A DNA stretch of 64,000 nt from Polynucleobacter sp. AP-Titi-500A-B4 (lineage in GTDB: Bacteria; Pseudomonadota; Gammaproteobacteria; Burkholderiales; Burkholderiaceae). The position numbers and the translations under genes were made by a program. The notes below the pieces were generated by a model. It worked only from the letters and a program-made list of their open reading frames with translations, had not been told where the DNA came from and ran no database searches. Shown in pieces: positions 17,366 to 28,074 of this stretch; within the stretch, counting starts at the first letter, position 1; each line of letters begins with the position of its first letter. The DNA lies in contig NZ_CP061311.1 of the NCBI RefSeq assembly GCF_018688095.1, positions 1,114,861-1,178,860 of the forward strand. Direction: 5' to 3'.

Positions 17366-17455
17366 TGGCGGAAGAGGTGAGATTCGAACTCACGGAGGAC
17401 TTTCATCCTCGCCAGTTTTCAAGACTGGTGCATTCAACCGCTCTGCCACTCTTCC
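17366..17455 (-). tRNA. tRNA-Ser (anticodon UGA)
   Basis: Minus-strand cloverleaf of 90 nt with encoded CCA. The acceptor begins GGAAGAG and pairs with CTCTTCC before GCCA; the anticodon stem CCAGT/ACTGG encloses CT-TGA-AA, giving anticodon UGA; a long class II variable arm (CGAGGATGAAAGTCCTC) and the T-loop GTTCGAATC are present. Confidence 0.95.
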
Positions 17456-17475
17456 TTTGCGATTTCAGCCCTAGA

Positions 17476-18612
17476 TTATAAGGAATTTTTGATTTGCCCT
17501 TCTAAATGCTTAGCAATCGCAAGGCTAGAGGTGAGCCCAGGGGACTCAAAGCCATATAGGTTGTAGAGCCCATGTAGGCCATGCTCTCTAGGACCATTGA
17601 AGCAAAAGTCGCCTGCCGGTGCATTGGGTGGGACGATTTTCGCTCTCACCCCTGAATAGTCAGGCTGAAGAGCGTTGTCTTTGAGGCCAGGCCAGTAGCG
17701 CCTCACGGCCTCATAAAAACCCTCTCCACGCTTTGGATTGACGGTGTAATCAATTTGCTCTTCTGCCTCAATATCCAACCACTCCACATCAGGACCAAAT
17801 TTAGCCTGACCACCCATATCTAAAGTGAGATGTACACCTAAACCACCCGGCTCCGGAATGGGATAAATCAAATGTGTAAATGGCGATTTACCTGACAGAG
17901 AAAAGTAATTACCTTTTGCAAAATACGCTTTGGGTATTTGATCTTTTTTTAGTCCCTCAATTTTTTGCGCAATTGCTGGCGCACTCATGCCAGCGCAATT
18001 GATTAGAAGTTTTGTTTGGATTTGCATACCATCGACACCGCCAATTACTAATTGATATCCACCTTCCGCGTTATTGCCAATTGGTTTCGCACTGATTAAT
18101 GGTGATTGATAAGCTACCATGCCGCCCGCATCCTCAAAGCCTCCGAGCAGCGAGAGCATATAACCATGACTATCGATAATGCCAGTAGTCGACGAGAGAA
18201 TCGCGGCCACACACTTCAGGTTTGGCTCTAAGGTTTTGGCCTCATCACCAGAAATCATCTTGATCTCTGGTACGCCATTGTTTTGTGCTTTATAGAGAAT
18301 CGCCTGGAGATCATCGATTTGGGTTTCATCGCTAGCCACGATGAGCTTGCCATAGGGCTGAGTGGCAACTTGATGGCTACGGCAATATTCGTAGAGCAAT
18401 CGATTACCTTCGACGCAAAGCTTGGCCTTAAGAGAATCCTTAGGGTAGTAAATGCCGGCATGAATCACTTCGCTATTGCGAGCGCTGCTGATGGTGCCAA
18501 ATGCACTTTCACGCTCGAGCAAAATCGTCTCGCGACCCTGGAGCGCCATCTCGCGAGCGACTGCTAGACCGACTACTCCGGCACCCACCACAACACAATC
18601 CACCTGCTCCAT
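17476..18612 (-). CDS. FAD-dependent oxidoreductase, L-2-hydroxyglutarate oxidase-like (DAO family)
   Basis: 378 aa. The N-terminal dinucleotide fold VVVGAGVVGLAVAREMALQG is followed by RNSEVIHAGIYYP, the hallmark of the LhgO/L2HGDH branch of the DAO superfamily, and the C-terminus has GLHGLYNLYGFESPGLTSSLAIA. It probably oxidises a 2-hydroxy acid to the keto acid and passes electrons to the quinone pool or oxygen. The substrate is inferred from family likeness only. It is a single gene between tRNA-Ser and the divergent pgi. Confidence 0.82.
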   Translation of the reverse strand: MEQVDCVVVGAGVVGLAVAREMALQGRETILLERESAFGTISSARNSEVIHAGIYYPKDSLKAKLCVEGNRLLYEYCRSHQVATQPYGKLIVASDETQIDDLQAILYKAQNNGVPEIKMISGDEAKTLEPNLKCVAAILSSTTGIIDSHGYMLSLLGGFEDAGGMVAYQSPLISAKPIGNNAEGGYQLVIGGVDGMQIQTKLLINCAGMSAPAIAQKIEGLKKDQIPKAYFAKGNYFSLSGKSPFTHLIYPIPEPGGLGVHLTLDMGGQAKFGPDVEWLDIEAEEQIDYTVNPKRGEGFYEAVRRYWPGLKDNALQPDYSGVRAKIVPPNAPAGDFCFNGPREHGLHGLYNLYGFESPGLTSSLAIAKHLEGQIKNSL

Positions 18613-18732
18613 CTATCTCCGCCTGTATTTAATTAGTCTATTTATGGCCAATTGATGACACTCAATATACCGAAATCCTAACATTTTCAGTGTTTTAGGT
18701 GATTTTGGGTCCCTTCTTGATAAAATCAAGAA

Positions 18733-20259
18733 ATGTCTTTAAAGCCAGATTCGAACAACCTGCAAAGCACCCAAAACCTCCATGGTGACATGCCTAATGG
18801 AGCTCACTCTGCAGTCGATGTAGTTTTAGATACCGCCTATCAAGGCATGAATCAGACTGACTGGACTAAGTTATTTAATACGGCACGCAAGTCAAAGCTA
18901 CCAGAATTTATCTCCGATATGTTTGCTGGTAAACATATTAATCAGAGTGAAGATCGTCCTGCCCTCCATTCAGCACTGCGCAATCTTTCTAAGTCACCTG
19001 TCATTTTAGATGGTCAAGATGTGATGCCTGCAGTGACCGATGTATGGCGCCGTATTGAAGCGCTTTGTAATAAATGGATTGGTGTGACCGATGTCATCCA
19101 TATTGGCATTGGCGGGTCAGACTTTGGCCCACGCTTAGCCATTGAAGCCCTAGCTCATGTTCCCGACATTGAGAGTCGCGGCATGCGCATGCATTTTTTG
19201 GCTAACATCGATACCGCTGAATTAGCCCGCATTCTGGATCGCGCGCAACCTAATAGCACGAGAGTGGTAATTGTTTCTAAATCTTTTACCACCTTAGAAA
19301 CCACCATGAATGCCAAGGCAGTCGTCGCTTGGCTTAAAGCGAATGATTGCACTAAGGGACAAATTGCAAAAGCCTTATTTGCTGTAACAGCTAATGTGCC
19401 AGCAGCGCTTGAGTTTGGCGTTGAAGAGGATCATATCTTCCCATTCTGGGATTGGGTAGGCGGTCGTTACTCGGTTTGGTCTGCGGTAGGCTTGCCAATT
19501 GCCCTGCAATACGGCTTTAAGACCTTTGAGGAATTTTTAGCTGGCGCTCATGCCATGGATTTGCATTTTAAGAATGCGCCCCTTGAGAACAATCTGCCCG
19601 TCATCATGGCACTAGCTTTGCTCCATCAACAAGAAAAACATGGCATCAAAGCTTATGCAGCTATTCCGTATGCGGATGCACTAGATTGGTTTCCAAAATG
19701 GTTACAACAACTCGATATGGAAAGTAATGGCAAGAGTATTGGTAAAAATGGTAAGCCAGTTAAGCATTCCTCTCCTGTTGTTTTTGGTAGCGCAGGTAGC
19801 AATGCTCAGCATTCCTATTTCCAGCTATTCCATCAAGGCCCAGAAATCATTCCAATTGATTTCATCGCAGTCAGAAAGCCGATGAGTGAACGCCCCGAGG
19901 CGGTGGCACATCACCGCATTTTGCTATCGAATTGCCTAGCTCAAGCCCAGGCATTGGCTCACGGTAAAGCAGATAGCAACCCAAACAATGTCTATCCAGG
20001 CAAACGCCCAAGTAGCCTATTACTCCTGCCCGAACTCAATGCTTTCTATTTGGGTGCATTGCTCGCACTTTATGAAAACCGTGCGGCTGCACTTGGTGCT
20101 TTGTGGAATATCAATAGCTTTGATCAGCCTGGCGTTGAGTACGGCAAGGTGCTCGCTAAACCGATTGAGAAAGCCCTCGCTAGTGGCTCCGATCACGTTG
20201 TTGCGGATGACAGCGTTGATTCAATTACTGCGGCACGTATTAATTTTCTGAATTCTTAA
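18733..20259 (+). CDS. pgi: Glucose-6-phosphate isomerase
   Basis: Interconverts glucose-6-P and fructose-6-P. The 508-aa product has IGIGGSDFGPRLA (phosphate-binding), SKSFTTLETTMNA, the signature region VGGRYSVWSAVGLPIAL, and FHQGPEIIPIDF. The second signature is followed by a C-terminal lysine-containing segment. Length is in the 500-550 range. It lies 43 bp upstream of a phosphohexomutase gene on the same strand, a sugar-phosphate pair feeding envelope polysaccharide. Confidence 0.95.
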   Translation: MSLKPDSNNLQSTQNLHGDMPNGAHSAVDVVLDTAYQGMNQTDWTKLFNTARKSKLPEFISDMFAGKHINQSEDRPALHSALRNLSKSPVILDGQDVMPAVTDVWRRIEALCNKWIGVTDVIHIGIGGSDFGPRLAIEALAHVPDIESRGMRMHFLANIDTAELARILDRAQPNSTRVVIVSKSFTTLETTMNAKAVVAWLKANDCTKGQIAKALFAVTANVPAALEFGVEEDHIFPFWDWVGGRYSVWSAVGLPIALQYGFKTFEEFLAGAHAMDLHFKNAPLENNLPVIMALALLHQQEKHGIKAYAAIPYADALDWFPKWLQQLDMESNGKSIGKNGKPVKHSSPVVFGSAGSNAQHSYFQLFHQGPEIIPIDFIAVRKPMSERPEAVAHHRILLSNCLAQAQALAHGKADSNPNNVYPGKRPSSLLLLPELNAFYLGALLALYENRAAALGALWNINSFDQPGVEYGKVLAKPIEKALASGSDHVVADDSVDSITAARINFLNS

Positions 20260-20301
20260 TTTCTTGAGCGCCCTGCGCTTCCTTTAATTTAAAGGTGTTT
20301 C

Positions 20302-21687
20302 ATGCAACTCTCTCCATCTATTTTTAAGGCTTATGACATTCGCGGCATTATTGATGAGACTTTAGATCCATCGATTGCTCAGTTGATTGGCCAAGCTTTT
20401 GGCACCGAGATGCGTGAACTGGGAGAAACTGAAATCGTCATTGGTCGTGATGGCCGCCTCTCAGGCCCAAGCTTGATTGAGGATTTGACTGATGGATTGC
20501 TCTCTACTGGTATTAACGTCATTGACCTAGGTATGGTTGCTACACCCATGGTTTATTTTGGAGCAAATCAAGTGCTAGATGGCAAGAAGCCAAAGTCCGG
20601 CATCATGATTACAGGTAGCCACAACCCCCCCAATTACAACGGTTTCAAGATGGTTCTGGGGGGTGCTGCCATTTACGGTGAGCAGATTCAGGCACTGCGT
20701 CAGCGTATTGAAGCCAAGCAATTTGCTATTGGTCAAGGAAGTCGCTCAACCTTTGATATCTTCCCGATGTATCTCAAGCATATTGTTGGGGATGTGAAAC
20801 TTGCTCGCCCAATGAAGATTGCAGTTGATTGCGGAAATGGTGTTGGTGGCGCTTTTGCTGGTCAGTTATTCAGAGAGCTTGGCTGCGAAGTGCAAGAACT
20901 CTTTTGCGAGGTTGATGGTCATTTTCCGAATCACCATCCAGATCCTGCTCATATTGAGAACTTACAAGATCTCATCAAGAACCTACAGACCACTGATAAT
21001 GAACTCGGCCTTGCCTTTGATGGTGACGCTGACCGTTTGGGCGTGGTGACTAAGGATGGTCAGGTCATTTTCCCTGATCGTCAAATGATGTTGTTTGCCA
21101 AAGATGTTCTCTCCCGCAATCCTGGAGGCCAGATTATTTATGACGTGAAGTGCACTCGTAACTTGGCTACTTGGGTTAAACAACATGGTGGTGAGCCTTT
21201 GATGTGGAAAACGGGTCACTCTTTAGTCAAAGCAAAGCTTAAAGAAAATGGCGCTCCTCTTGCCGGTGAAATGTCGGGTCACATCTTTTTTAAGGATCGT
21301 TGGTTTGGCTTTGATGATGGCCTATATACCGGTGCGCGTTTATTAGAGATTCTTTCCAAAGAGAAAGATCCCAATAAGACATTAAATGACTTACCAAATG
21401 CTATTTGCACCCCTGAATTACAACTGGCATGTGCTGAAGGTGAGCCATTTGCTTTGCTAGAAACGATAAAAGCTAACGCCAAGTTCCCGACTTCAGAATC
21501 CATTAACACGATCGATGGTGTTCGTGTGGAATACAAAGATGGATTTGGCTTGGCCAGACCATCCAATACCACCCCTGTGGTGGTGATGCGCTTTGAAGCT
21601 GACAGCGAAGAAGCTATTAGACGTATTCAGGCGGAGTTTAAGGCGGTGTTGTTGGCTGCTAAGCCTGGTGCGAAATTACCGTTTTAA
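20302..21687 (+). CDS. Phosphomannomutase/phosphoglucomutase (AlgC/ManB type)
   Basis: Interconverts hexose 1- and 6-phosphates. The 461-aa product has the active-site serine loop ITGSHNPPNYNGFK with Ser106, the metal-binding FDGDADRLG, a sugar-binding GEMSGHIFF and a C-terminal phosphate loop (RPSNTTPVVVMRFEA). SD AAAGGTG precedes ATG 20302. The pgi neighbour suggests a route from fructose-6-P to mannose-1-P or glucose-1-P for LPS or exopolysaccharide. Confidence 0.92.
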   Translation: MQLSPSIFKAYDIRGIIDETLDPSIAQLIGQAFGTEMRELGETEIVIGRDGRLSGPSLIEDLTDGLLSTGINVIDLGMVATPMVYFGANQVLDGKKPKSGIMITGSHNPPNYNGFKMVLGGAAIYGEQIQALRQRIEAKQFAIGQGSRSTFDIFPMYLKHIVGDVKLARPMKIAVDCGNGVGGAFAGQLFRELGCEVQELFCEVDGHFPNHHPDPAHIENLQDLIKNLQTTDNELGLAFDGDADRLGVVTKDGQVIFPDRQMMLFAKDVLSRNPGGQIIYDVKCTRNLATWVKQHGGEPLMWKTGHSLVKAKLKENGAPLAGEMSGHIFFKDRWFGFDDGLYTGARLLEILSKEKDPNKTLNDLPNAICTPELQLACAEGEPFALLETIKANAKFPTSESINTIDGVRVEYKDGFGLARPSNTTPVVVMRFEADSEEAIRRIQAEFKAVLLAAKPGAKLPF

Positions 21688-21701
21688 ACCAACTACAAGT
21701 A

Positions 21702-23465
21702 CTAATGGAAGTTGTAACTGGCAGTCACCCAGCCTCTTGGTTGTGTAGTGCTGCCATCGGTATTAACAGGCTGACCATATTGGCTGTATAAGGGATTCTT
21801 ACCCAACATCCATGCAACTGATGCGCCGATATTCCAGCCTTCATAATCCCATTTCAAACCTAAGCCGGCACCCATTAAAGAGTAAGTATTATTTGCGTTG
21901 GTTAAACCTTGCCAGTCTGGGTAAGTAAATTTGTACTGCTGTACGATGCCGCCATCAAAGAAAGCGGAGGCGGTTAGTTTTGGCTCTAACTGATGACGCG
22001 CTTCCATAGTGAAGAGCCCGGCCTGCGATCCGCCAGATTGAGCAACTGGATAGGCACGCACACCATAAGGTCCGCCCAAATAAAACTGCTCAGCAGAATT
22101 GAGATTAGTTGATGCAAATTGACCTGAGAGCGCTGTGTACAGGGTAGTTGCACCATCAGCAACCAATAGTTGATTACGGTTTGCTGAAAAAGTGAGTTTA
22201 CTAAAGTTAGCGGGTGTGATTGGCTGGTAAACCGTTGGGCTAGATCCTGGTACTGAGTACATGCTGTAAGTCGATGGGCTAGTGTCCATCATATAAAGAT
22301 GGCCTAAGACCATCGTTACTGATCCACTAGATACAGCGCCATAACCAATGCTATCTACAAAATTTCCCGACATCCCTGCTGATAGATTATTAATGTTGTA
22401 AGCACTAACAATCGTATTGCTTAATGTGTTGCGGTTGTTGTAGCTCTTCACGTCATAGTTCAGATTGGCATTAAGATTGCCGCCCTGTGAACGAATCAAA
22501 GGATATGCAGCACTTAAGCCAGTAGTCCAGGCATCGCCTGCACCACCAGTTGAGACATAGTTACTCACGTTCTTGTATTGCAAATAGGTTCCCGCAAGAC
22601 CAAGTCTCAGACCATCATTAGACCCCGGCAACGAAACTGCACCTTGTAGGTACTGTGAGCCTGCAGAAGTAATACCATTCAAAGAGGCGGAGTCGCCAAT
22701 GCCTAATGGGCCGTTTAAGCTCAAAGCAACAACGCCTTGATTTGCTCCAGTGGTTCGGCTTCCGTAGTTATTTGCCTCAACCCTACCCTGAACCAAGCTA
22801 GGCTGCGTAAGCTGCAGGCGCAGATTAGTGTCACCCTGTTTATCGCCTGGCTCCAATTGACTCGAAACCATGACACCTGGAGTTTCATTCAAGATGATGA
22901 TGGCACGCTCTACAGCATCCAAATTGAGTGGATTACCTACTGGATTTGCATAAATAATATAAGCAGCTGCTCGCTCTTTACTAAAACGAGTGGGTCCTTG
23001 AGGATTCTCAACTTCAACTTTGCCAAGCTTTGCCTCGGTAATTAAAATCTTCACCACACCATCAGCAATCTTTTGTGGCGGCAGAATCGCTTGCACTGTG
23101 AAGCCCTTGCTGCGATAGAAGTTCTGAATCGCATCACAGGCTCTTTGCAAATCATCAAAGCTTACAGGCACACCAACCCAAGAACGGATAGCCAATTGCA
23201 CTTCTGCCTCAGGAAGAATATTGACGCCCTCCAAGACAAATGACTTCACCGTAAAACGCAACTCGCCTTCTTTCGGTTTGCTTGGTTGAGCTGGAGCAGC
23301 TCTCCCAGGTTCTGGAAGCGCAAGTGGCGACGGTAACGGTAATTGCTGCTCTAAACCTTGTTGTAAAGCGCCGGCATCCACTTGGGCAAAAGCCTGTCCT
23401 GTAGCCAGCGTGGCAATTGTCGTTAAAGCTAATAATGATTTTTGGAATTTGGTGGGGTGGGTCAT
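21702..23465 (-). CDS. TpsB-type outer-membrane transporter (ShlB/FhaC/HecB family)
   Basis: Outer-membrane pore that secretes a TpsA exoprotein in two-partner secretion. The precursor (587 aa from ATG 23465) has a signal peptide (SLLALTTIATLATGQAFAQ), a Pro-rich linker, POTRA domains (FVLEGVNILPEAEVQ; GFTVQAILPPQKI), and a 16-strand barrel ending in a Phe-X motif (VTASYNFH). The barrel motif VRAYP (YGVRAYPVAQ) is in loop L6, as expected. No TpsA gene is adjacent; the only candidate in the window is the exoprotein gene ending at 48232, about 25 kb away. Confidence 0.9.
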   Translation of the reverse strand: MTHPTKFQKSLLALTTIATLATGQAFAQVDAGALQQGLEQQLPLPSPLALPEPGRAAPAQPSKPKEGELRFTVKSFVLEGVNILPEAEVQLAIRSWVGVPVSFDDLQRACDAIQNFYRSKGFTVQAILPPQKIADGVVKILITEAKLGKVEVENPQGPTRFSKERAAAYIIYANPVGNPLNLDAVERAIIILNETPGVMVSSQLEPGDKQGDTNLRLQLTQPSLVQGRVEANNYGSRTTGANQGVVALSLNGPLGIGDSASLNGITSAGSQYLQGAVSLPGSNDGLRLGLAGTYLQYKNVSNYVSTGGAGDAWTTGLSAAYPLIRSQGGNLNANLNYDVKSYNNRNTLSNTIVSAYNINNLSAGMSGNFVDSIGYGAVSSGSVTMVLGHLYMMDTSPSTYSMYSVPGSSPTVYQPITPANFSKLTFSANRNQLLVADGATTLYTALSGQFASTNLNSAEQFYLGGPYGVRAYPVAQSGGSQAGLFTMEARHQLEPKLTASAFFDGGIVQQYKFTYPDWQGLTNANNTYSLMGAGLGLKWDYEGWNIGASVAWMLGKNPLYSQYGQPVNTDGSTTQPRGWVTASYNFH

Positions 23466-23613
23466 GTAAATCAAAACAAGCTAAGTGCTTGATAATTAAT
23501 GTTTAAATTATATCGTTTATAGGGATTTGTCCGATAAATGCCATGATTAATAGTCGCCAACAATCATTTACCTCAATTCAGGTGAAAATAGCCTCTCTCG
23601 TTTAAGATTTCTT

Positions 23614-24741
23614 ATGAATTCCACTGTTAGCGCCCCAATTGCCTTTGACTACCCGCAGCAAGACTCTGCTGGGGTTACCTGCACCGCCCAAGCCTGGGCC
23701 AAAGTCCCACCGCACCTCGCTGGACCCCAGAAGGATGCTGTCATTGCCCGCATTAAGCAGCTTTTAGTAGAAAAAGATGCTGCGCTTATCGCTCACTATT
23801 ACGTGGATGGCGATATTCAAGACTTAGCCATGGAGACTGGTGGCTATGTAGCTGACTCTTTAGAGATGGCGCGCTTTGGTAAAAATCATCCTGCCAAAAA
23901 TTTAGTTGTTGCTGGTGTTCGTTTCATGGGTGAAACTGCCAAGATTCTCAGTCCTGAAAAACGTATCTTCATGCCTGACTTAGATGCAACCTGTTCTTTA
24001 GATTTGGGTTGCGATGCTGCTGACTTTGCGAAGTTTCGTGTGGCACATCCCGATCGAGTTGTGGTGGTGTATGCCAATACAAGTGCGGCCGTAAAAGCTC
24101 AAGCTGATTGGATGGTGACTAGCTCATGCGCTCTAGCCATCGTGCATCAACTCAAAGTTGAAGGTAAAAAAATCTTATGGGCACCTGATCGTCATCTTGG
24201 TAGATATATTCAAGAACAAACGGGCGCTGATATGTTGTTATGGAATGGTGCCTGCATCGTTCATGATGAATTTAAGGCTGCTGAACTCGAGATTCTGAAG
24301 GCTGCTCATCCTAAGGCCATGATTCTGGTACACCCTGAATCACCTCAAGCTGTAGTAGATCTAGCAGATGTCGTTGGCTCTACGTCAGCCATGATTAAGG
24401 CTGTAGTGGATGGCGCCGCTACTGAATACATCGTCGCAACCGATAAGGGCATCTTGCATCGCATGCGTCAGCTAGCTCCCAACAAGAAATTGATTGAGGC
24501 CCCAACTGCTGGTAACAGTGCTACCTGCAAGAGCTGTGCCCATTGCCCTTGGATGGCCATGAATGGTCTGCAAGGAATCTTGGATTGCCTAGAAAACGCC
24601 TCTGGTGAAATCTTCATCGATGAACCGATTCGGGTTCAAGCATTAGGTTGTATTGAACGCATGCTCGACTTCACCAAAAATCATCCCGATCTTCTTGCTA
24701 AAGCACAGCATGGCTTTGTGAAGAATATTGGCGCCGCTTAG
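23614..24741 (+). CDS. nadA: Quinolinate synthase A
   Basis: Condenses iminoaspartate with dihydroxyacetone phosphate to quinolinate using a 4Fe-4S cluster. The 375-aa product shows [42 protein letters not shown] and C-terminal Cys motif [13 protein letters not shown]. Length is typical. It is followed 37 bp later by nadC; nadB, the third de novo NAD enzyme, faces them from the opposite strand. Confidence 0.96.
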   Translation: MNSTVSAPIAFDYPQQDSAGVTCTAQAWAKVPPHLAGPQKDAVIARIKQLLVEKDAALIAHYYVDGDIQDLAMETGGYVADSLEMARFGKNHPAKNLVVAGVRFMGETAKILSPEKRIFMPDLDATCSLDLGCDAADFAKFRVAHPDRVVVVYANTSAAVKAQADWMVTSSCALAIVHQLKVEGKKILWAPDRHLGRYIQEQTGADMLLWNGACIVHDEFKAAELEILKAAHPKAMILVHPESPQAVVDLADVVGSTSAMIKAVVDGAATEYIVATDKGILHRMRQLAPNKKLIEAPTAGNSATCKSCAHCPWMAMNGLQGILDCLENASGEIFIDEPIRVQALGCIERMLDFTKNHPDLLAKAQHGFVKNIGAA

Positions 24742-24777
24742 TTTAGTTTTTTTCTTTTTAGATAGATATTGTTTTTC

Positions 24778-25635
24778 ATGTTTGATTACAACGAAACCTT
24801 AGAGCAAGCACGCCAACGCAATATTCATGATGCCCTCATGGAAGATATTGGCAAGGGTGACTGGACTGCCAAGTTAGTTCCTAGAAAATCTGTGCATGCT
24901 CAACTTATTGTGCGTCAGGAAGCTGTGCTCTGTGGTGTTGATTGGTTTGAAGGTACTCTGAAGAAATTAGATCCTCATGCTAAAGTCACCTGGAGTTACA
25001 TCGAAGGTAACTTGATGAAGCCAGATACCAAGGTATGCGACATTCAAGCAGACTCACAAGCCCTCCTCTCTGCAGAGCGCACCTGTATTAACTTCTTACA
25101 AACCTTATCTTGGACTGCCAGCATTACACGCCAACACGTTGATGCCATTGCCGGGGCAAGCCCCAATCCTAAAGGTTGCGCAGTATTAGATACTCGCAAA
25201 ACAATTCCAGGTTTACGCCAGGCACAAAAATATGCAGTGCGAGTTGGCAATGGTCAGAACCAGCGTCTTGCTCTATGGCACGGCATCCTGATTAAAGAAA
25301 ATCACATTGCAGCGGCAGGCAGCGTTACTGCTGCACTTCAGAATGCACAAGCACTGAATGCAGGAGTGGATATTCAGATTGAAGTTGAGAACTTCGCTGA
25401 ATTGGAAGAAGCGTTAGCTGCTGGCGCCAAGAGCATCTTGATTGATAACTTTAATACCGATCAAATGAAACAAGCTGTAGCCATTACTGCTGGCCGTGCA
25501 TTACTAGAAGCCTCTGGTGGCATTAATTTAGATCAGATGCGTGCGATTGCCGCTACAGGTGTGGATCGTATCTCACTGGGCAAGCTAACCAAGGATGTGA
25601 ATTCCATTGATTTCTCAATGAGAATTCTGGGTTAA
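24778..25635 (+). CDS. nadC: Nicotinate-nucleotide pyrophosphorylase (carboxylating)
   Basis: Converts quinolinate and PRPP to nicotinate mononucleotide. 285 aa from ATG 24778; an upstream TTG (24769) is open but less likely. Motifs are RTCINFLQTLSWTAS, LDTRKTIPGLR, the KENHI motif (GILIKENHIAAAGS) and VEVENF-like EVENFAELEEAL. In a probable nadA-nadC operon and convergent with nadB. Confidence 0.95.
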   Translation: MFDYNETLEQARQRNIHDALMEDIGKGDWTAKLVPRKSVHAQLIVRQEAVLCGVDWFEGTLKKLDPHAKVTWSYIEGNLMKPDTKVCDIQADSQALLSAERTCINFLQTLSWTASITRQHVDAIAGASPNPKGCAVLDTRKTIPGLRQAQKYAVRVGNGQNQRLALWHGILIKENHIAAAGSVTAALQNAQALNAGVDIQIEVENFAELEEALAAGAKSILIDNFNTDQMKQAVAITAGRALLEASGGINLDQMRAIAATGVDRISLGKLTKDVNSIDFSMRILG

Positions 25636-25638
25636 TAA

Positions 25639-27294
25639 TTAGGTTTCTTTTGTGTTTTCCACACCCTCTGCCTGAGGGGTCAATATGGTTGGGTATGAGA
25701 CCGCCCAAGTACCAGGGTAATCACGACTGTAATGTAATCCCCTGCTTTCTCGGCGCATGAGTGCTGATCTGACGATGAGCTCAGCGCACTCTAACAAGTT
25801 ACGCAACTCAATCAGGTCACGCGTCACCTTAAAGTTCGCGTAATACTCTTGTACTTCATATCGAAGTAGCTTAATTCTATGTAAGGCGCGCTCTAGGCGT
25901 CGATTAGTCCTTACGATGCCGACATAGTTCCACATGAGTGAACGCAATTCATCCCAGTTATGGGCAATCACCACCTGCTCATCCGCATCTTCTACTTGAC
26001 TTTCATCCCACAGGGGAAGATTTGGCATCACTGGTGTCTTCAGCCCCGAAATATCTTCAGCAGCCGCTTTACCAATGACCACGCACTCGAGAAGTGAGTT
26101 ACTTGCCAAGCGATTGGCGCCATGCAGACCGGTATAAGTAGCCTCACCTACTGCATATAGACCTGGTAAATCTGTTCTTCCTTTGAGATCAGTCACCACA
26201 CCACCGCAGGTGTAATGGGCTGCAGGCACTACCGGAATAGGTTCTTTGGTGATATCTAATCCAAGACTTAAGCAGCGCGCATAAATCATCGGAAAATGTT
26301 CTTTAATAAATACTTCGCCTAAATGAGTAGCATCAAGATGAACATAATCCAAACCGTGCTTCTTCATTTCAAAGTCAATAGCACGTGCCACTATATCTCG
26401 TGGGGCTAACTCATTGCGCTCATCATGTTCCGGCATAAAGCGAGTGCCATCCGGAAGTTTTAATATGCCACCCTCGCCGCGCATTGCTTCAGTAATCAAG
26501 AAGGTCCGATCGCTTGGGTGATACAAACAGGTTGGGTGAAACTGAATGAATTCCATATTGCCTACGCGACAACCTGCACGCCAGGCCATGGCAATACCAT
26601 CACCAGTAGCGGTATCAGGATTACTGGTGTAGCGATACACCTTACCAACACCGCCAGTAGCTAGCACTACAGACTTTGCCTCAATTGTTTCTACCCGATT
26701 GTTTTTAATATCTAAGGCATAAACGCCATAGCAACGATTGGGTTTAGTGCGCTGCGTCTTGGCATCGAGCTGGCGATTAGTGATGAGATCTAAAGCAATC
26801 CAATGCTCAAGAATTCGAATATTTTTATGGGACTTAGCCTTGTCCAGCAGCACTTCATGAATAGCCTTACCAGTAGCATCAGCAGCGTGCGCAATACGGC
26901 GATGACTGTGACCACCTTCGCGGGTTAAGTGCAAACCCATCGGACCAGACTTATCTTCAGTAAAAGGAACACCCTGCTCTACCAACCATTTGAGGGCTTG
27001 CGCACTTTCTTCAGCAATGTAACGAGCGGTTGATTCAACCACTAAACCAGCGCCAGCATCAAGTGTGTCAGCCACATGCGAATCAATACTGTCATGCTCT
27101 TTATCCACCACCCCAACTATGCCGCCTTGGGCCCATGCGGTAGCTGCCTCACCTAAACCGCGTTTCGCCATCAGAATCACTGGCTGGGTTTCAGCCATGT
27201 GCAAGGCAACCGTTAAGCCAGCTAAACCAGCCCCAATAATGAGAACCGGTAATTCAGCTTGAGCTTGGGAAGGTGTTGGTGTGGAACTAGCCAT
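25639..27294 (-). CDS. nadB: L-aspartate oxidase
   Basis: FAD enzyme oxidising L-aspartate to iminoaspartate, the first step of de novo NAD synthesis. The 551-aa product has the FAD fold [55 protein letters not shown] and [17 protein letters not shown], then a C-terminal helical domain. It ends 3 bp from nadC (tail to tail), so transcripts from both sides may overlap. A MazEF pair is immediately upstream. Confidence 0.96.
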   Translation of the reverse strand: MASSTPTPSQAQAELPVLIIGAGLAGLTVALHMAETQPVILMAKRGLGEAATAWAQGGIVGVVDKEHDSIDSHVADTLDAGAGLVVESTARYIAEESAQALKWLVEQGVPFTEDKSGPMGLHLTREGGHSHRRIAHAADATGKAIHEVLLDKAKSHKNIRILEHWIALDLITNRQLDAKTQRTKPNRCYGVYALDIKNNRVETIEAKSVVLATGGVGKVYRYTSNPDTATGDGIAMAWRAGCRVGNMEFIQFHPTCLYHPSDRTFLITEAMRGEGGILKLPDGTRFMPEHDERNELAPRDIVARAIDFEMKKHGLDYVHLDATHLGEVFIKEHFPMIYARCLSLGLDITKEPIPVVPAAHYTCGGVVTDLKGRTDLPGLYAVGEATYTGLHGANRLASNSLLECVVIGKAAAEDISGLKTPVMPNLPLWDESQVEDADEQVVIAHNWDELRSLMWNYVGIVRTNRRLERALHRIKLLRYEVQEYYANFKVTRDLIELRNLLECAELIVRSALMRRESRGLHYSRDYPGTWAVSYPTILTPQAEGVENTKET

Positions 27295-27300
27295 AAACTT

Positions 27301-27627
27301 TTATGAAATGATTGCCGACAACTTCGCCATAACTTCATCCATCACTTGCAATGGTGCTTTTTCGAGTTTTCTGGCCTTCCTCGCACTCAAATCCAGCACT
27401 CTAGGCTGATCACAACGCACCACTCCCAAAGTTTTAGTGTTGGCTAACTCGACCGTAAATCCTGCGACACGTGCAAAATTTCCACCGGTTGTAATTGGCA
27501 AAACTACTGGGGCCTTGGTTAATTTATTAAACGGCTCCCTTGTGACTACTAAAACTGGCCTGATTCCTTTTTGCTCATGACCAGAACTTGGGTCAAGTGA
27601 TACCAGATAAATATCCCCACGATCCAT
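27301..27627 (-). CDS. MazF/PemK-family endoribonuclease toxin
   Basis: 108-aa toxin of the MazF/PemK/ChpB fold, sequence-specific mRNA interferase. N-terminal RGDIYLVSLDPSSGHEQKGIRPVLVV is the family hallmark (GHEQxGxRPxLV), then APVVLPITTGG and VVRCDQPRVLDL. Its ATG shares a base with the stop of the upstream antitoxin gene (TAATG), so the two are coupled. It sits 6 bp upstream of nadB and may be cotranscribed. Confidence 0.9.
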   Translation of the reverse strand: MDRGDIYLVSLDPSSGHEQKGIRPVLVVTREPFNKLTKAPVVLPITTGGNFARVAGFTVELANTKTLGVVRCDQPRVLDLSARKARKLEKAPLQVMDEVMAKLSAIIS

Positions 27628-27884
27628 TAAAGCAACTCTTTGCCAATGGGAGCAATATCAAGCCACTCGCGCTCTTCTGGAGTTCTCTTCTGCTGAGGCT
27701 TACATTGCGCCAATAATTCTTCAAGCGTGTATTTAGGCTTCTTGATTGGCTCAATAACCAAACGCCCTTTCTCAACCGCAACATCCACAGATGATCCCGG
27801 CTCAAGATTTAGCAAGCTCAATATAGATGGGGGTACTGCCAACATGATAGAGCCACCGACTTTACGCAAATTTGTTATTGACAT
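27627..27884 (-). CDS. MazE-like antitoxin (AbrB/SpoVT fold)
   Basis: 85 aa. The N-terminal swapped-hairpin DNA-binding domain shows NLRKVGGSIMLAVPPSIL and LEPGSSVDVAVEKGRLVIEP, as in MazE/ChpR. The acidic C-terminal part (EEREWLD) would bind and block the toxin. Toxin gene overlaps by 1 base. It is expected to autorepress; the AT-rich upstream region 27885-27960 has no obvious palindrome to my eye. Confidence 0.88.
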   Translation of the reverse strand: MSITNLRKVGGSIMLAVPPSILSLLNLEPGSSVDVAVEKGRLVIEPIKKPKYTLEELLAQCKPQQKRTPEEREWLDIAPIGKELL

Positions 27885-28074
27885 GGGCTGCCTTCTACAA
27901 GCTATGATGTTGATGAAAATATATTTATTATATAAAAGTATAACATTAAAACAGGATTAAAACCGAATTAAATCAGCCATCTAAACCTTACTTATCCCAA
28001 AAAGATTACCTACAAGCATTCAGTGAATACACGCTTGAGTAACTGGGTAGACCCTATTATCAGGGAGATTGAAG

